From Phyllobacterium chamaecytisi (GTDB taxonomy: Bacteria > Pseudomonadota > Alphaproteobacteria > Rhizobiales > Rhizobiaceae): a stretch of 64,000 nt of DNA. Below, one piece after another: positions 10,526 through 21,385 of the stretch. The stretch covers positions 1-64,000 of the forward strand of contig NZ_JAIQWW010000006.1 of the NCBI RefSeq assembly GCF_020164455.1, written 5' to 3'. A program made the translations under genes and the position numbers. A model generated the notes under the pieces. That model saw nothing but the letters and a program-made list of their open reading frames with translations. It ran no database searches and had not been told where the DNA came from. Within the stretch, counting starts at the first letter, position 1; each line of letters starts with the position of its first letter.

Positions 10526-11029
10526 TCAGCGGCTCTTTTTCAAATCGCGGCGCATCGTCAAGGCTGCCGAGCGCCCTGCCGCCGTTTCATAGTAGCCTGG
10601 TCGTTTTCCAACCTGCTTGAAGCCGAGCCTCCGATAAAGCGCCAGTGCCGGTATATTGAGCTCATCGACCTCGAGGAACAGCATATTTGCGCGCGCATTG
10701 TGAAGATAACGGAGCGCTGCATCCATCAAAGCGTGGCCAAGACCCTTACGCTGTGACTGGGGTGCAACGGCTATAGTCAGGATTTCCGCTTCGTCCAACA
10801 CAAGACGCGCCAAAACGAACCCGCCCGGTTGCGCTTTTCGGTTCCCCTCCTCCCGAGCGATAAACCCGAAAACCTTGTCGTCGACGATAAGGGCATGAAA
10901 CTCCTCGTCGCTCCACGGTTGCCGAAATGTCTTCTCATGGATCCTGGCCAGATGTGGCGCATCCTCTGGAAGAATGGGCTCAATGACAAATTGTTGCGAT
11001 CGCATGGCGTCGAATGGAAAGCCGATCAT
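10526..11029 (-). CDS. rimI: Ribosomal protein S18-alanine N-acetyltransferase
   Basis: A 167-residue GNAT acetyltransferase. The acetyl-CoA binding motif is QRKGLGHALMDAAL (Q/RxxGxG/A), followed by LFLEVDELNIPALALYRRLGF, typical of RimI. RimI acetylates the N-terminal alanine of S18. The ATG at 11029 overlaps the tsaB stop in an ATGA, indicating translational coupling; ATG 11005 is an alternative. The tsaB-rimI order is widely conserved. Confidence 0.9.
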   Translation of the reverse strand: MIGFPFDAMRSQQFVIEPILPEDAPHLARIHEKTFRQPWSDEEFHALIVDDKVFGFIAREEGNRKAQPGGFVLARLVLDEAEILTIAVAPQSQRKGLGHALMDAALRYLHNARANMLFLEVDELNIPALALYRRLGFKQVGKRPGYYETAAGRSAALTMRRDLKKSR

Positions 11030-11715
11030 TCAACGATCTTTCTTCTCAGAACAAAACCCTGCTGCTGCTTGACATCAAGACCACGGAGATAAAGCGGCCT
11101 TGGCGCTTCGCCGTCGTCCCTCCGCAATGCGCCAAGCCGCGCGAAGGCTTCTATGCTTCCTGTCGCCGTGGTCGCGGCAATGTCGAGAGGACGACCAAGC
11201 TCCTTTTCGATTAGAATTGCACCCGAACCCGCGAGCACATGCTCGCTGCCTCGTTCTTCCAATTGTTTCACAATCAAGGGCAATGTCGTCACCATCGGTT
11301 CCGATGCCGCCGATCCATCCTCGCCAAAGAATTGAGCATAAAGCTCGTCACGCCGTGCATCGATAATCGAAAGGATTGGCCGATGCGAAAATGCCTTGGC
11401 GGCATCATAAGCGAGGGCCTGAAGCGTGCTGATACCAACTACCGGACATTTCAGCGCAAGCGCAAAACCCCGCGCCGTGGAGACGCCGACGCGGACGCCG
11501 GTGAATGAACCCGGTCCGATGCTGACAGCAATCTTGCCAATATCCGTGATGGAAATTTGGGCCGCAGTGGCCACCTGCTCGATCGCGGCCATCAATCGCT
11601 CGGCATGCCCTTTGCCGATATCTTCGCTAGACGCCGCCAGTATAGTCCCGCTTTCAACGTCGAGAACGGCGACGGAGCAGAGATTGGCAGCAGTATCGAG
11701 CGCAAGCAGTTTCAT
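11026..11715 (-). CDS. tsaB: tRNA threonylcarbamoyladenosine biosynthesis protein TsaB
   Basis: TsaB is the non-catalytic partner of TsaD in making t6A37 on ANN-decoding tRNAs. The 229-residue protein begins MKLLALDTAANLCSVAVLD and contains SIGPGSFTGVRVGVSTARG, both family hallmarks. It heads the tsaB-rimI-plsC-miaB run. Confidence 0.94.
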   Translation of the reverse strand: MKLLALDTAANLCSVAVLDVESGTILAASSEDIGKGHAERLMAAIEQVATAAQISITDIGKIAVSIGPGSFTGVRVGVSTARGFALALKCPVVGISTLQALAYDAAKAFSHRPILSIIDARRDELYAQFFGEDGSAASEPMVTTLPLIVKQLEERGSEHVLAGSGAILIEKELGRPLDIAATTATGSIEAFARLGALRRDDGEAPRPLYLRGLDVKQQQGFVLRRKIVE

Positions 11716-11813
11716 GCGCCTCGCCTAAACAAGAATCAGCCAGCACACAAGTAGGTGGATGTGACGGTTCGGACATAGAACTCACGTTCCGTTCATCCCA
11801 GCCCCTCTCCCTT

Positions 11814-12326
11814 CTATGAAATCGGGCAGCTTCCGGCAGTTACATCGAAACTTTTTGATACCAGTTCCCGACCGGACAGGTCACGCAACGAGATCGTCCA
11901 CGCACCGGAGACGAGTTCGAAGTCCTTTTCGAAAACCCAGCCGGCATAGCGCCGCAGGGAGGTCGCACTGTCAGGCCAGCTGCTTTTCAGCATCGATCGG
12001 CCGTCCTGTGTTTTGATCATTGGATGGAAAACCACGACCATTATTGGAAGGACCGCTTCACCGACATCCAACGTTCTGTAGAGAACACCGAAACTTGTGC
12101 CGATGCATGCTCGGATTTTCGTGGTTCGCGTGACATCGACCGGACCTTCGACCAGTCGGTTCACGCCCGTTGGCGTATCTGGTGAAACTTCGGATCCGAC
12201 TTCTTTCGGGCTCGTCAGCCCCCAGTCGACAATCTCCACTGCCGACGTTTGTCTTTCTTCTGCCAGGCCAGTGTTCCACACCATCACAGCGATGAGGAAT
12301 ACAAGATATCTGACGTAATGAGCCAT
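11814..12326 (-). CDS. Secreted hypothetical protein (DUF3859-like)
   Basis: A 170-residue protein with a clear signal peptide (hydrophobic residues 6-20, cleavage near GLAEE). The remainder is beta-strand-like, with TPTGVNRLVEGPVDV and SFGVLYRTLD resembling the uncharacterised DUF3859 domain, from memory. It starts 12 bp after the malate synthase stop on the same strand, so it may be the second gene of that operon. No function is known to me. Confidence 0.6.
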   Translation of the reverse strand: MAHYVRYLVFLIAVMVWNTGLAEERQTSAVEIVDWGLTSPKEVGSEVSPDTPTGVNRLVEGPVDVTRTTKIRACIGTSFGVLYRTLDVGEAVLPIMVVVFHPMIKTQDGRSMLKSSWPDSATSLRRYAGWVFEKDFELVSGAWTISLRDLSGRELVSKSFDVTAGSCPIS

Positions 12327-12338
12327 GTGTCCGTTGAC

Positions 12339-14516
12339 CTAGACTGTGGTCTGCTTTGCCTTCAGCTCGAGCCGACGGCGATGCAAAACCGGCTCCGTAT
12401 AGCCATTTGGCTGTTCGCGGCCTTTGAAAACGAGGTCGCAAGCCGCTTGAAAAGCAATTGAACCGTCGAAATCAGCGGCCATCGGGTGATAGAGTGGGTC
12501 GCCAGCGTTCTGCTTGTCGACGACCGCTGCCATACGCTTCAGTGTCTCAAGCACTTGTGCCTCGCTTGCTACACCATGATGCAGCCAATTGGCGATATGT
12601 TGGGCGGAGATACGAAGCGTTGCACGGTCTTCCATCAAGCCCACATTGTTGATGTCCGGCACCTTGGAACAGCCGACGCCTTGGTCGACCCAACGCACGA
12701 CATAACCGAGAATTCCTTGCGCATTATTGTCGAGTTCGCGCTGAATATCTTCCGGCGTCCAGTTGGGGCGGGAGACGATGGGTACGGATAGAATATCGCT
12801 GAGCTTGGCGCGCTCGCGCTTTTTCAAACTGGCTTGGACGTCGGCGACATTGACCTTGTGGTAATGGGTGGCATGCAGTGTTGCCGCTGTGGGGGATGGT
12901 ACCCAGGCGGTATTGGCACCGGCTTTCGGATGCGCGATCTTCTGCTCAAGCATCGCCGCCATCAGGTCGGGCATGGCCCACATGCCCTTGCCGATCTGCG
13001 CATGACCTGAAAGTCCGCACTCGAGACCGACATCGACGTTCCAGTCCTCATAGGCGCCGATCCAGGCGGCCTGTTTCATGTCGCCCTTGCGGATCATGGG
13101 ACCGGCTTCCATTGACGTGTGAATTTCATCGCCCGTACGGTCGAGGAAGCCAGTGTTGATGAAGACGACGCGTTCCTTCGCAGCACGTATGGATTCCTTC
13201 AAGTTGACCGTGGTGCGTCGTTCCTCATCCATAATCCCCATCTTCATGGTGTTCGGCTGCATACCCAGCAGCACTTCGACCCTTCCAAACAGCTCGGAAG
13301 CGAATGCTACCTCTTCGGGACCGTGCATTTTTGGTTTGACCACATACATGGATCCGGCGCGGGAATTCATGTGGCGGCCGTCTGGTCCTATGTCGTGGAG
13401 CGCAGCCAAAGCGGTAATCGCCGCGTCCATAATACCTTCGGGAACCTCGTTGCCCTCCCTGTCGAGGATGGCAGGATTGGTCATCAGATGGCCGACATTG
13501 CGCACCAGCATCAGCGAGCGCCCAGGTACGGTCAGAGGCTTGCCGTCCTTGCCTGTATACTCCCGATCTGCATTGAGTTTGCGCGTAACCGTCTTGCCGC
13601 CCTTCTCGAATGTATCTTCGAGATCGCCATTCATCAGGCCGAGCCAGTTGCGGTAGACGACAACCTTGTCCTCCGCATCGACGGCAGCAACGGAATCCTC
13701 GCAATCCTGAATCGTGGTCAGAGCCGATTCCAATAAAACATCGGCGATATGTACGGAATCTGTTTTGCCAATCGGATGATCGGCATTGACAACGATCTCG
13801 ACATGCAGGCCATTCTTCACGAGAAGAATTGCGGTTGGTGCCGTCGCGTCGCCGCGATAACCGGCGAACTGTCCTTCATCTTTTAGCGCAGCAAGCTTGC
13901 CATTGGCCTTCAGAATAAGCTTATGATTTTCGATACTCAGGCCGGAAACATCGGCCCAGTGTGCACCATCCAGTGGCGCGCTGTCGTCGAGAAACGCCTT
14001 GGCCCAGGCAATCACCTTAGATCCTCGAACCGGATTGAACGCCTTGCCTCTTTCGGCGCCGTCCGCGTCAGAAATCGCATCCGTGCCGTAAAGAGCATCA
14101 TACAGCGAACCCCAGCGCGCATTGGCGGCGTTGAGCGCATAACGGGCATTCATCACGGGAACGACAAGCTGCGGACCAGCGACAACAGCAATTTCAGGAT
14201 CGACATTGCTGGTTGAAACGGCGAAGGCTCCGCCTTCTGGCAGAAGGTACCCGATCCCCCTTAGGAAGGTCTCGTATTCTTCTTGGCTGTAGCCACTGTC
14301 GCGCTTGCTCTTGTAAAAATCGTCCAGCTTCTGCTGAAATGCGTCGCGTTTTTGCAGAAGTGCGCGGTTTTTTGCGGCCAAATCTTCAACAATCTGTGCA
14401 AAGCCAGACCAGAATTTCGCTGCATCGATACCAGTACCCGGGATAGCTTCATTGGCCACGAAGTCGTGGAGTTCCTTCGCTACCTTCAAGCCATTGATTT
14501 CGATGCGTTCAACCAT
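12339..14516 (-). CDS. glcB: Malate synthase G
   Basis: GlcB condenses glyoxylate with acetyl-CoA to malate in the glyoxylate shunt or glycolate use. The 725-residue length matches the monomeric G isoform. Recognisable blocks are [53 protein letters not shown] and the C-terminal [20 protein letters not shown]. The start ATG 14516 lies in good context after AAGGA. Isocitrate lyase is not in this window. Confidence 0.97.
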   Translation of the reverse strand: MVERIEINGLKVAKELHDFVANEAIPGTGIDAAKFWSGFAQIVEDLAAKNRALLQKRDAFQQKLDDFYKSKRDSGYSQEEYETFLRGIGYLLPEGGAFAVSTSNVDPEIAVVAGPQLVVPVMNARYALNAANARWGSLYDALYGTDAISDADGAERGKAFNPVRGSKVIAWAKAFLDDSAPLDGAHWADVSGLSIENHKLILKANGKLAALKDEGQFAGYRGDATAPTAILLVKNGLHVEIVVNADHPIGKTDSVHIADVLLESALTTIQDCEDSVAAVDAEDKVVVYRNWLGLMNGDLEDTFEKGGKTVTRKLNADREYTGKDGKPLTVPGRSLMLVRNVGHLMTNPAILDREGNEVPEGIMDAAITALAALHDIGPDGRHMNSRAGSMYVVKPKMHGPEEVAFASELFGRVEVLLGMQPNTMKMGIMDEERRTTVNLKESIRAAKERVVFINTGFLDRTGDEIHTSMEAGPMIRKGDMKQAAWIGAYEDWNVDVGLECGLSGHAQIGKGMWAMPDLMAAMLEQKIAHPKAGANTAWVPSPTAATLHATHYHKVNVADVQASLKKRERAKLSDILSVPIVSRPNWTPEDIQRELDNNAQGILGYVVRWVDQGVGCSKVPDINNVGLMEDRATLRISAQHIANWLHHGVASEAQVLETLKRMAAVVDKQNAGDPLYHPMAADFDGSIAFQAACDLVFKGREQPNGYTEPVLHRRRLELKAKQTTV

Positions 14517-14621
14517 AGTTCATTCCTTAAATTTTCTTAGACCTACCCTTGAACACGCAGAAGCATTGTCAGTCAATTCTTCAATAGCAGCAGAATTTCG
14601 GACCAAGTTGGAAAGAATGTT

Positions 14622-16637
14622 TCAATGCGCAATGCGCGGCCTGCCGGAGGCTGTTGCTATCACCACCGCTTCGATGAACTTGCGCTGATCCTCGACTGTG
14701 GCGGCGCTGACGTCACGAGTGATGCTGATCTGCGCTTCATCGGTTCCAGCTTCCAGGGCCAACTGCGCGACTTGATGCTCCAGCGTTGTTTCCGCAAAGG
14801 CGATCGATTCTTCTTCAATCTGGAAGTCCCCAACGACCTCCCCGGCCATGACGCGGAAAATGCCCTCGGCGGGCTGGCTGATATGGGCCTCAACCGAAAC
14901 ACGAACCTGGCCAACGACAGCGCCCAGAGCGTTGGCGACGTCCGTGTCTACAGGGACTATGCATTCTGTGCCAAGCATGTCACCCACGGCCGGATAGTAG
15001 ACCGGCGCAGAGGCTCCTAGTCCAATCAATGGCCGATCTATATCCAGCTTTGCTGCGGCAATCCCGCTCTCGCCCGAAAGGGCCCTCTGAACCAATGGGC
15101 TCGCCACTGTTTCCCGCCCTTCGAGCCCATCCTCGGCGAAAACCGTCTCTAGAATCACTTCGCACGAGCGGCGGATCAGGGCATCATAGGTACGGTGGGA
15201 GACTTCCTCGGGCGTATCGCACAGTGGACGACCAGCACCATCCTTGCGCCGTGCATAGAGTATGGCACCGTAACGTGCTGCCTCTGCATTCCAATTATTT
15301 TGCAGCCCAAGAACGTGGCAAGCATCTGACGGCGTGAAACCCGACAGATGAACTAAACCCCGCGCCACAAGCCGGTTGACAGTGGTTGCCTGTGAGATCG
15401 AACTCAAAAGCCTGTCCAGCGGCTGCGGTTCGGATGTGATGCGTCCATATAGTTCTGCTTCATTTTTGCTCAAACCGGATGCCATTTGGGTCGGAACACC
15501 GGTAAGAAGCGCAAAACGCCCATCCAACCGGCCGGCAGTGGCTGCCTTTGCTTGGCGCATCAGGTGGTCGATGACCAATGAGCCATGATTGGCGGCAAGC
15601 AGCGACAAGGGCACGAGCCGTCTCGGTCCAAGCTTGATGCCTGGGACCATGGCATTGTCGTCGAGGGATACTTCCGAATCTCCCCCAAGGCCAAAAGTGT
15701 GCATGGCGACCGCCTCAACCATTGTACGGAAACCACCTACCGTCGCGCCGTTGGGATCGAGCCGAGGCCGACCTTTGTCGAGAACCGCCACATCGGTCGT
15801 CGTGCCGCCAATGTCTGAGACGATCGCATTATCGAGCCCCGTCATATACCGCGCACCGACAAGACTAGCCGCCGGTCCCGAAAGAATGGTCTCAATCGGA
15901 CGATGCCGGGCAAAGGCAGCAGAGACAAGGGCGCCGTCGCCGCGCACCACCATGAGCGGGGCGTGGATACCGCTCCCATCGAGAAAGCTTTCCGTTGCAG
16001 CCACCAGCCGGTCGATCATGGCGATGAGGCGGGCATTGAGAACAGTGGTCAAAGCACGCCGCGGGCCGTTCAATTTGGCCGAAAGTTCATGGCTGCAGGT
16101 AACGGGCAAACGGGTTTCTCTTCGCACGAGATCGCGAACTGCGATTTCATGTTCAGAGTTACGCACGGCAAAATAAGCGCAGACGGCAAAACCAGTTACC
16201 TCCCGCATCAACTGTGGCAGGGCCTCGCTCAAGGCACTCGTGTCGAATGGCTGTGCCCGGCCATAGACATCGTGTCCACCGGGGATGAAGATCACGGGAT
16301 CTGATCCGAGGGCCGTGCCAAGATCAGCCTTTTCCAGATCAACTTTGGAGAATCCGATCATGACGAGTGCGATGCGGCCGCCTTGCCCCTCTACAAGTGC
16401 ATTGGTGGCCAGCGTTGTCGACATGGAAACAAGCCGTATGTCGGCAGGAGCGACCGATGTTTCGGTAAGGATGCTCTTGACGGCGCCGGAAATACCTACG
16501 CTCAAATCATGCCGCGTCGTCAAAGATTTGGCTTTGGCGATGACGCCGCGTTGCTCGGACCAAAGCACCGCATCGGTATAGGTGCCGCCGGTATCCAGCC
16601 CGAGGAAGATAGCACTTTCAGTTGTGGATTCACTCAT
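14622..16637 (-). CDS. Hydantoinase A/5-oxoprolinase-family protein
   Basis: A 671-residue ATP-dependent amidohydrolase of the HyuA family. It has the actin/Hsp70-like nucleotide motifs FLGLDTGGTYTDAV near the N-terminus and SDIGGTTTDVAVLD near residue 280. The family opens hydantoin or 5-oxoproline rings, usually together with a HyuB subunit, but no hyuB gene is adjacent, so this one appears to be an orphan. Start ATG 16637 has AGGG upstream; the frame stays open to 16757. The substrate is unknown. Confidence 0.83.
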   Translation of the reverse strand: MSESTTESAIFLGLDTGGTYTDAVLWSEQRGVIAKAKSLTTRHDLSVGISGAVKSILTETSVAPADIRLVSMSTTLATNALVEGQGGRIALVMIGFSKVDLEKADLGTALGSDPVIFIPGGHDVYGRAQPFDTSALSEALPQLMREVTGFAVCAYFAVRNSEHEIAVRDLVRRETRLPVTCSHELSAKLNGPRRALTTVLNARLIAMIDRLVAATESFLDGSGIHAPLMVVRGDGALVSAAFARHRPIETILSGPAASLVGARYMTGLDNAIVSDIGGTTTDVAVLDKGRPRLDPNGATVGGFRTMVEAVAMHTFGLGGDSEVSLDDNAMVPGIKLGPRRLVPLSLLAANHGSLVIDHLMRQAKAATAGRLDGRFALLTGVPTQMASGLSKNEAELYGRITSEPQPLDRLLSSISQATTVNRLVARGLVHLSGFTPSDACHVLGLQNNWNAEAARYGAILYARRKDGAGRPLCDTPEEVSHRTYDALIRRSCEVILETVFAEDGLEGRETVASPLVQRALSGESGIAAAKLDIDRPLIGLGASAPVYYPAVGDMLGTECIVPVDTDVANALGAVVGQVRVSVEAHISQPAEGIFRVMAGEVVGDFQIEEESIAFAETTLEHQVAQLALEAGTDEAQISITRDVSAATVEDQRKFIEAVVIATASGRPRIAH

Positions 16638-16796
16638 GATGCCCTGCACTATTTGAGGCAGGGTTATCGCATGAATGGTCGAAGAGCTAGCGCCATTCCG
16701 ACCATTCTCTGCCGCAAGCTTGTAAGACACGTGGTCGTGACCAGCCCCCGGAACCAATCAAATCATATGGCGTTTCGCAAGGTCAGGGGAATCGCG

Positions 16797-17759
16797 ATGT
16801 CATCACAATCAGCAACGACGCACGCTGGATCGAAGAAAGTGATCTACGCTGCGATCCTTGGCAATCTGCTCATTGCTGCAACCAAGTTTATTGCGGCCTT
16901 TTTCACCGGCAGTTCGGCAATGCTTTCTGAAGGTGTGCATTCACTGGTGGACACCGGCAATGGAGGGCTGTTGCTTTATGGGCTTCGCCGCGCTGCGAGG
17001 CCCGCAGACAAGACTCATCCGCTGGGCCATGGACGCGAACTCTATTTCTGGAGTTTCATCGTGGCACTGCTCGTCTTTGCAGTCGGTGCCGGCGTGTCGT
17101 TCTACGAAGGAATTATCCATATCCTGGACCCTGAACCTGTCGCCAACCCGCTTGTGAACTATGTTGTGCTTGGCTTTGCAACTGTCTTCGAGGGAGCATC
17201 GTGGTTGGTTGCCCTGAAGGAATTTCGTGCGGCGAAAGGCGACCTCGGTTATGTCCGAGCCGTACAGCAGAGCAAGGATCCGAGCGTTTTCACCGTACTG
17301 TTTGAGGATACAGCGGCATTGCTGGGGCTGGTCATAGCCTTCATCGGTATCTCTACTGCGCAAATCTTCGCTATACCGGAGCTCGATGGCGTTGCATCGA
17401 TTGGCATTTCGTTTGTCCTTGCCGCGACAGCGATTTTCCTGGCGCGCGAAAGCAAAGGACTCCTTATGGGCGAATCGGCGTTGCCCGAAGTCGAACAGCA
17501 AATCCTGGACATCGCAAACAGCGATCCGGACGTTCAGAAGGCCAATGGCGTGCTGACTGTGCACATGGGCCCCAAACAAATCGTGGCCGGCCTCAGCGTC
17601 GAGTTCGAGGATCACGTCCAGGCACCCGAAATCGAAGCTTGCGTGGAACGGCTTGAGTCCGCCATGAAAAAGGCCAATCCGGATATTGTCACGCTATTCG
17701 TCAAACCGCAGACGACCGGTACCTGGAAAGCACGGCGTCAGAAGATCGAGGCGGCTTAG
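16797..17759 (+). CDS. Cation diffusion facilitator family transporter
   Basis: A 320-residue inner-membrane cation efflux protein with about six membrane segments in residues 18-225 and a C-terminal cytoplasmic domain (about 225-310). SEGVHSLVDTGNG contains the metal-site residues of transmembrane segment 2 (HxxxD), and HPLGHGRELYFWSFIVALLVF follows. The likely substrates are zinc, cobalt, iron or manganese, not distinguishable here. ATG 16797 has AGGGGA 7 bases upstream. It ends 3 bp before the convergent rmuC gene. Confidence 0.9.
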   Translation: MSSQSATTHAGSKKVIYAAILGNLLIAATKFIAAFFTGSSAMLSEGVHSLVDTGNGGLLLYGLRRAARPADKTHPLGHGRELYFWSFIVALLVFAVGAGVSFYEGIIHILDPEPVANPLVNYVVLGFATVFEGASWLVALKEFRAAKGDLGYVRAVQQSKDPSVFTVLFEDTAALLGLVIAFIGISTAQIFAIPELDGVASIGISFVLAATAIFLARESKGLLMGESALPEVEQQILDIANSDPDVQKANGVLTVHMGPKQIVAGLSVEFEDHVQAPEIEACVERLESAMKKANPDIVTLFVKPQTTGTWKARRQKIEAA

Positions 17760-17762
17760 GTC

Positions 17763-19001
17763 TTAGTCGTCTCCGTCAACCACCCGCAGGCGCAGTTGAC
17801 CCGTTGCCGAGGCAGCGGAACGTGTCGTTTCGGCATCTTTAAGAGGGTCACTAACCGGCGCTTCGGCGAACTCCAACGCTTCAATCTTTTGGCCGCGCTT
17901 GGTCACCTTGCTGGAAGAGACCAAAATGTCGTCGATATCCTTGTTCGCCTGACCGAAATGCGTTTGCAAGCGGCGCACCCGGTCATCCAGCCGCACCACA
18001 TCCTCCATGAGCCTTATGACTTCGCCCTGAATGAGATGCGCCTGCTCACGCATGCGGACATCCTTGAGGACGGCTTGAATAACCTGGATTGAAAGCATCA
18101 GAAGTGAAGGCGAGACGATCACGATGCGCGAGCGATGCGCCTTCTGGACCACGGCCTCAAAATTCTCATGAATTTCCGCAAAAATCGATTCGGACGGCAC
18201 AAAGAGAAACGCCGTATCCTGGGTCTCGCCGTTGATCAGATACTTCTCCGCCACGTCGCGAATGTGAATCTCGACGTCCCGTCGGAACTGAGCGGCTGCA
18301 AGCTTCTTGGTATCTGGTGTTTCCGACTCGCGGATAGCGTTCCATGCCTCCAGTGGAAACTTTGCGTCGATAACGAGATTTGGCGCGCCATTCGGCATCC
18401 GCACCACGCAATCCGGCCTGCTGCCATTGGAGAGCGTCGCCTGGAACTCATACGCCCCCTGCGGCAGGCCATCAGCGATGATTGCTTCCATCCGGGCTTG
18501 GCCAAAGGCCCCGCGCGTCTGCTTGTTCGCAAGGATTGCCTGTAGTTGCACAACTTGACCGGCGAGAGCCTGGATGTTGTTCTGCGCGGTATCGATGACC
18601 GCCAGCCGTTCCTGCAATTTCGTCAGATTTTCGTGTGTGGACTGCGTCTGTTCCGTCATGGTCTGGCCGATGCGGCTCGTCATGCCATCGAGCCGTTCGC
18701 GGATCGATTGATTGAGTTCGGCCTGCCTTGATCCGAACAGCTCGGCCATTGTCTGCATCCGGCCTTGCATCTCCGACTGGCTTTTCAGAATTTCGCCCAT
18801 ACGGGCTTCCGCATCGCGCGCCCGGTCTTCTGCCTGGATCTCGGCGACCATCCGCATCCGGGTCGAGCGTAACGCTGCAATGACAGCGAAGAATACTATA
18901 AGCGCTGTTGCGACACCCGTTATCAGCAAGGCCATACCGAGCGATACAGAGCTCGAGCCAAGTTGAAACAAAGTCTGATCCAGAGAAATTGACGTTTCCA
19001 T
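17763..19001 (-). CDS. rmuC: DNA recombination protein RmuC
   Basis: RmuC is a nuclease-like protein that limits rearrangements at inverted repeats. The 412-residue protein has an N-terminal membrane anchor (about residues 17-45), a long coiled coil (about 50-150) and the conserved domain containing GAFGQARMEAIIADGLP, DAKFPLEAW and ETQDTAFLFVPSE. ATG 19001 (METSISLD) is preferred over the upstream TTG. Confidence 0.92.
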   Translation of the reverse strand: METSISLDQTLFQLGSSSVSLGMALLITGVATALIVFFAVIAALRSTRMRMVAEIQAEDRARDAEARMGEILKSQSEMQGRMQTMAELFGSRQAELNQSIRERLDGMTSRIGQTMTEQTQSTHENLTKLQERLAVIDTAQNNIQALAGQVVQLQAILANKQTRGAFGQARMEAIIADGLPQGAYEFQATLSNGSRPDCVVRMPNGAPNLVIDAKFPLEAWNAIRESETPDTKKLAAAQFRRDVEIHIRDVAEKYLINGETQDTAFLFVPSESIFAEIHENFEAVVQKAHRSRIVIVSPSLLMLSIQVIQAVLKDVRMREQAHLIQGEVIRLMEDVVRLDDRVRRLQTHFGQANKDIDDILVSSSKVTKRGQKIEALEFAEAPVSDPLKDAETTRSAASATGQLRLRVVDGDD

Positions 19002-19114
19002 AATGTGCAGACTAACCGATTCGGACGGCAAATGTGAGATCAAAACGAGAACATTTTTATAAACGACTTTCACGCCGGATTGACGGTTGAAAGCCGAGAT
19101 ATTAGGTGATGCTC

Positions 19115-19645
19115 ATGTCTATAAAACCACTTGTCATTCTTCCCGATCCATTGCTGCGCCAGGTGTCAATGCCTGTGGAGCGCTTCGACGCCGATTTGCG
19201 CAAGTTTTCGGCCGATATGCTCGACACCATGTATGACGCGCCCGGTATTGGGCTCGCGGCCATTCAAGTCGGTGAGCCGTTGCGTATTCTGGTCATCGAC
19301 CTTGCCAAGGAAGACGAGCCTAAAGCCCCTCAGATATTCATTAATCCTCAGATATTGTCGTCGAGCGATGAACGTAACGTCTATGAGGAAGGCTGCCTTT
19401 CCATCCCGGACTACTACGCTGAAGTCGAGCGGCCGGCACAGGTGCGCATTTCTTATGTCGACATCGATGGCAAACAGCACGAGGTCGCCGCGGAAGGGCT
19501 CCTCGCCACTTGCCTGCAGCACGAGATCGACCATCTGAACGGTGTTCTGTTCATCGACCATATTTCGCGATTGAAGCGTGAGATGGTCATGAAGAAATTC
19601 AAGAAACTTGCCAAGGACCGCCCGCCAGGCCGGCTGGCGGTGTGA
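19115..19645 (+). CDS. def: Peptide deformylase
   Basis: Def removes the N-formyl group from nascent proteins; it is a metalloenzyme. All three motifs are present: [10 protein letters not shown] (motif 1), EGCLSIP (motif 2 with the metal cysteine) and QHEIDHLNG (motif 3 with HExxH). The 176-residue length is normal. ATG 19115 has AGGTG 8 bases upstream; GTG 19106 and ATG 19109 are also in frame. It begins the def-fmt-truA operon. Confidence 0.96.
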   Translation: MSIKPLVILPDPLLRQVSMPVERFDADLRKFSADMLDTMYDAPGIGLAAIQVGEPLRILVIDLAKEDEPKAPQIFINPQILSSSDERNVYEEGCLSIPDYYAEVERPAQVRISYVDIDGKQHEVAAEGLLATCLQHEIDHLNGVLFIDHISRLKREMVMKKFKKLAKDRPPGRLAV

Positions 19646-19649
19646 GACA

Positions 19650-20585
19650 ATGAGCCTGCGTATTATCTTCATGGGAACACCGGAATTTTCGGTGCCCATC
19701 CTCAATGCCCTGATCGGCCAGGGTCACGAGATTGTCGCTGTTTACAGTCAGCCGCCACGTCCTGCAGGACGGCGCGGGCTGGAGCTGACGCCCTCCGCCG
19801 TGCAGCGAAATGCCGAACAGTTCGGCATCGAAGTGCGCACACCAAAAAGTTTGAAGTCCGAGGAAGAGCAGCAGGCGTTTCGGGACCTTCAAGCCGATGT
19901 TGCTGTGGTCGTGGCTTACGGGCTTATCCTGCCTGCCGCAATTCTCGAGGGCACGCGGCTTGGTTGCTACAATGGACACGCTTCGCTGCTGCCGCGTTGG
20001 CGCGGAGCGGCGCCAATTCAGCGTGCGATCATGGCCGGTGATGACGAGACCGGGATCATGATCATGAAAATGGACGAGGGCCTCGACACTGGCCCTGTCG
20101 CCATGGCCGAAAAGGTGAAGATCACCGCAGATATGACTGCTGGCGAGTTGCACGACCAGCTCAGTGTTGCTGGCGCCGATCTGATGGTTCGGGCCATGGC
20201 GGCGCTGGAACGTGACAGTCTTACGCTCACGCCGCAGTCCGAAGACGGCGTCACCTATGCCTCCAAGATCACCAAGGCCGAAACGCGCATCGACTGGACG
20301 CAAGCTGCCATTGATGTTCATAACCGTATACGCGGCCTTGCACCGTTTCCGGGTGCATGGTGCGAGATGGAAATCGGCGAGGAACTCGAACGGGTAAAAC
20401 TGCTGCGTTCGATCCTGGCAACCGGAGTAGGTGATCCGGGAACGGTACTTGGCGACGATCTGCGGATTGCTTGCGGCGAAGGCGCTATTCGCCTGCGCTC
20501 TTTGCAGCGTGCGGGCGGCAAAGTCATGGATGGCCTCGAGTTCCAACGAGGCGCCAAGATCGCACAGGGAACGCGGCTGCCATGA
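19650..20585 (+). CDS. fmt: Methionyl-tRNA formyltransferase
   Basis: Fmt formylates initiator Met-tRNA using 10-formyltetrahydrofolate. The 311-residue protein starts [16 protein letters not shown] and holds the folate-site segment [19 protein letters not shown] with the catalytic Asn and His. The C-terminal OB-like domain follows. It starts 4 bp after def, the enzyme acting later on the same formyl group. Confidence 0.96.
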   Translation: MSLRIIFMGTPEFSVPILNALIGQGHEIVAVYSQPPRPAGRRGLELTPSAVQRNAEQFGIEVRTPKSLKSEEEQQAFRDLQADVAVVVAYGLILPAAILEGTRLGCYNGHASLLPRWRGAAPIQRAIMAGDDETGIMIMKMDEGLDTGPVAMAEKVKITADMTAGELHDQLSVAGADLMVRAMAALERDSLTLTPQSEDGVTYASKITKAETRIDWTQAAIDVHNRIRGLAPFPGAWCEMEIGEELERVKLLRSILATGVGDPGTVLGDDLRIACGEGAIRLRSLQRAGGKVMDGLEFQRGAKIAQGTRLP

Positions 20586-20599
20586 ACGGCAAGACCTAA

Positions 20600-21385
20600 G
20601 TGCCTCGTTACAAGCTCACCATTGAATATGACGGCACGCCGTATGCCGGCTGGCAGCGGCAGGAGAACGGTCATACGGTTCAGGCTGCCATCGAACAGGC
20701 GATCTTCAAATTCTGCGGCGAAACGGTTGCACTTGGTGCCGCTGGGCGTACGGACTCCGGAGTGCATGCAACCGCACAGATCGCGCATGTTGATTTGACG
20801 AAAGACTGGGCCAGTTCCAAGGTACGCGAAGCGTTGAACGCCCATCTCGTCATCGCAGGGGAAACCGTCGGCATCATCAATGTCGAACTCGTCGGGCACA
20901 ATTTCGATGCGCGGTTTTCAGCGACGGGCCGGCACTATCTTTACCGCATCGTCAACCGCAGGCCACCCGCTCCGCTTGAGGCGCATCGCGCGTGGTGGGT
21001 AAAGAAACCGCTTGACGAAATCGCCATGCACGACGCGGCGCAACGGCTTATCGGCACCCATGATTTCACCACGTTCCGCGCAACCCAATGCCAATCAAAG
21101 AGCCCGGTGAAGACACTTGAGCATTTGAGTGTGAAGCGCAGCGGTGAAATCGTCGAGATCAGGGCATCCGCGCGATCATTCCTGCACAACCAGATCCGCT
21201 CTTTCGTCGGAACACTCAATGAGGTGGGATGCGGGCGATGGGATGCAGATGATGTCACCGCTGCGCTTGCGGCCCGCGACCGCAAAGCCTGCGGGCCAGT
21301 TGCACCGCCGTACGGTCTTTATCTTGTCGGCGTCGACTATCCCATCATTACCGGTTCGGGCAGAGAAATTCCTAGCAAACTCTGA
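20600..21385 (+). CDS. truA: tRNA pseudouridine(38-40) synthase
   Basis: TruA isomerises uridines 38-40 in the anticodon arm. The catalytic Asp lies in [11 protein letters not shown] (about residue 56), and [13 protein letters not shown] and [14 protein letters not shown] are family blocks. The start is GTG at 20600. It closes the def-fmt-truA operon. Its last 49 bp overlap, tail to tail, the end of the membrane-protein gene on the other strand. Confidence 0.95.
   Translation: MPRYKLTIEYDGTPYAGWQRQENGHTVQAAIEQAIFKFCGETVALGAAGRTDSGVHATAQIAHVDLTKDWASSKVREALNAHLVIAGETVGIINVELVGHNFDARFSATGRHYLYRIVNRRPPAPLEAHRAWWVKKPLDEIAMHDAAQRLIGTHDFTTFRATQCQSKSPVKTLEHLSVKRSGEIVEIRASARSFLHNQIRSFVGTLNEVGCGRWDADDVTAALAARDRKACGPVAPPYGLYLVGVDYPIITGSGREIPSKL

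Noticed and set aside
16383-16796. Upstream extension of the CDF transporter frame
   Set aside because: It is antisense to the hydantoinase-like gene; ATG 16797 has AGGGGA and begins the conserved region.
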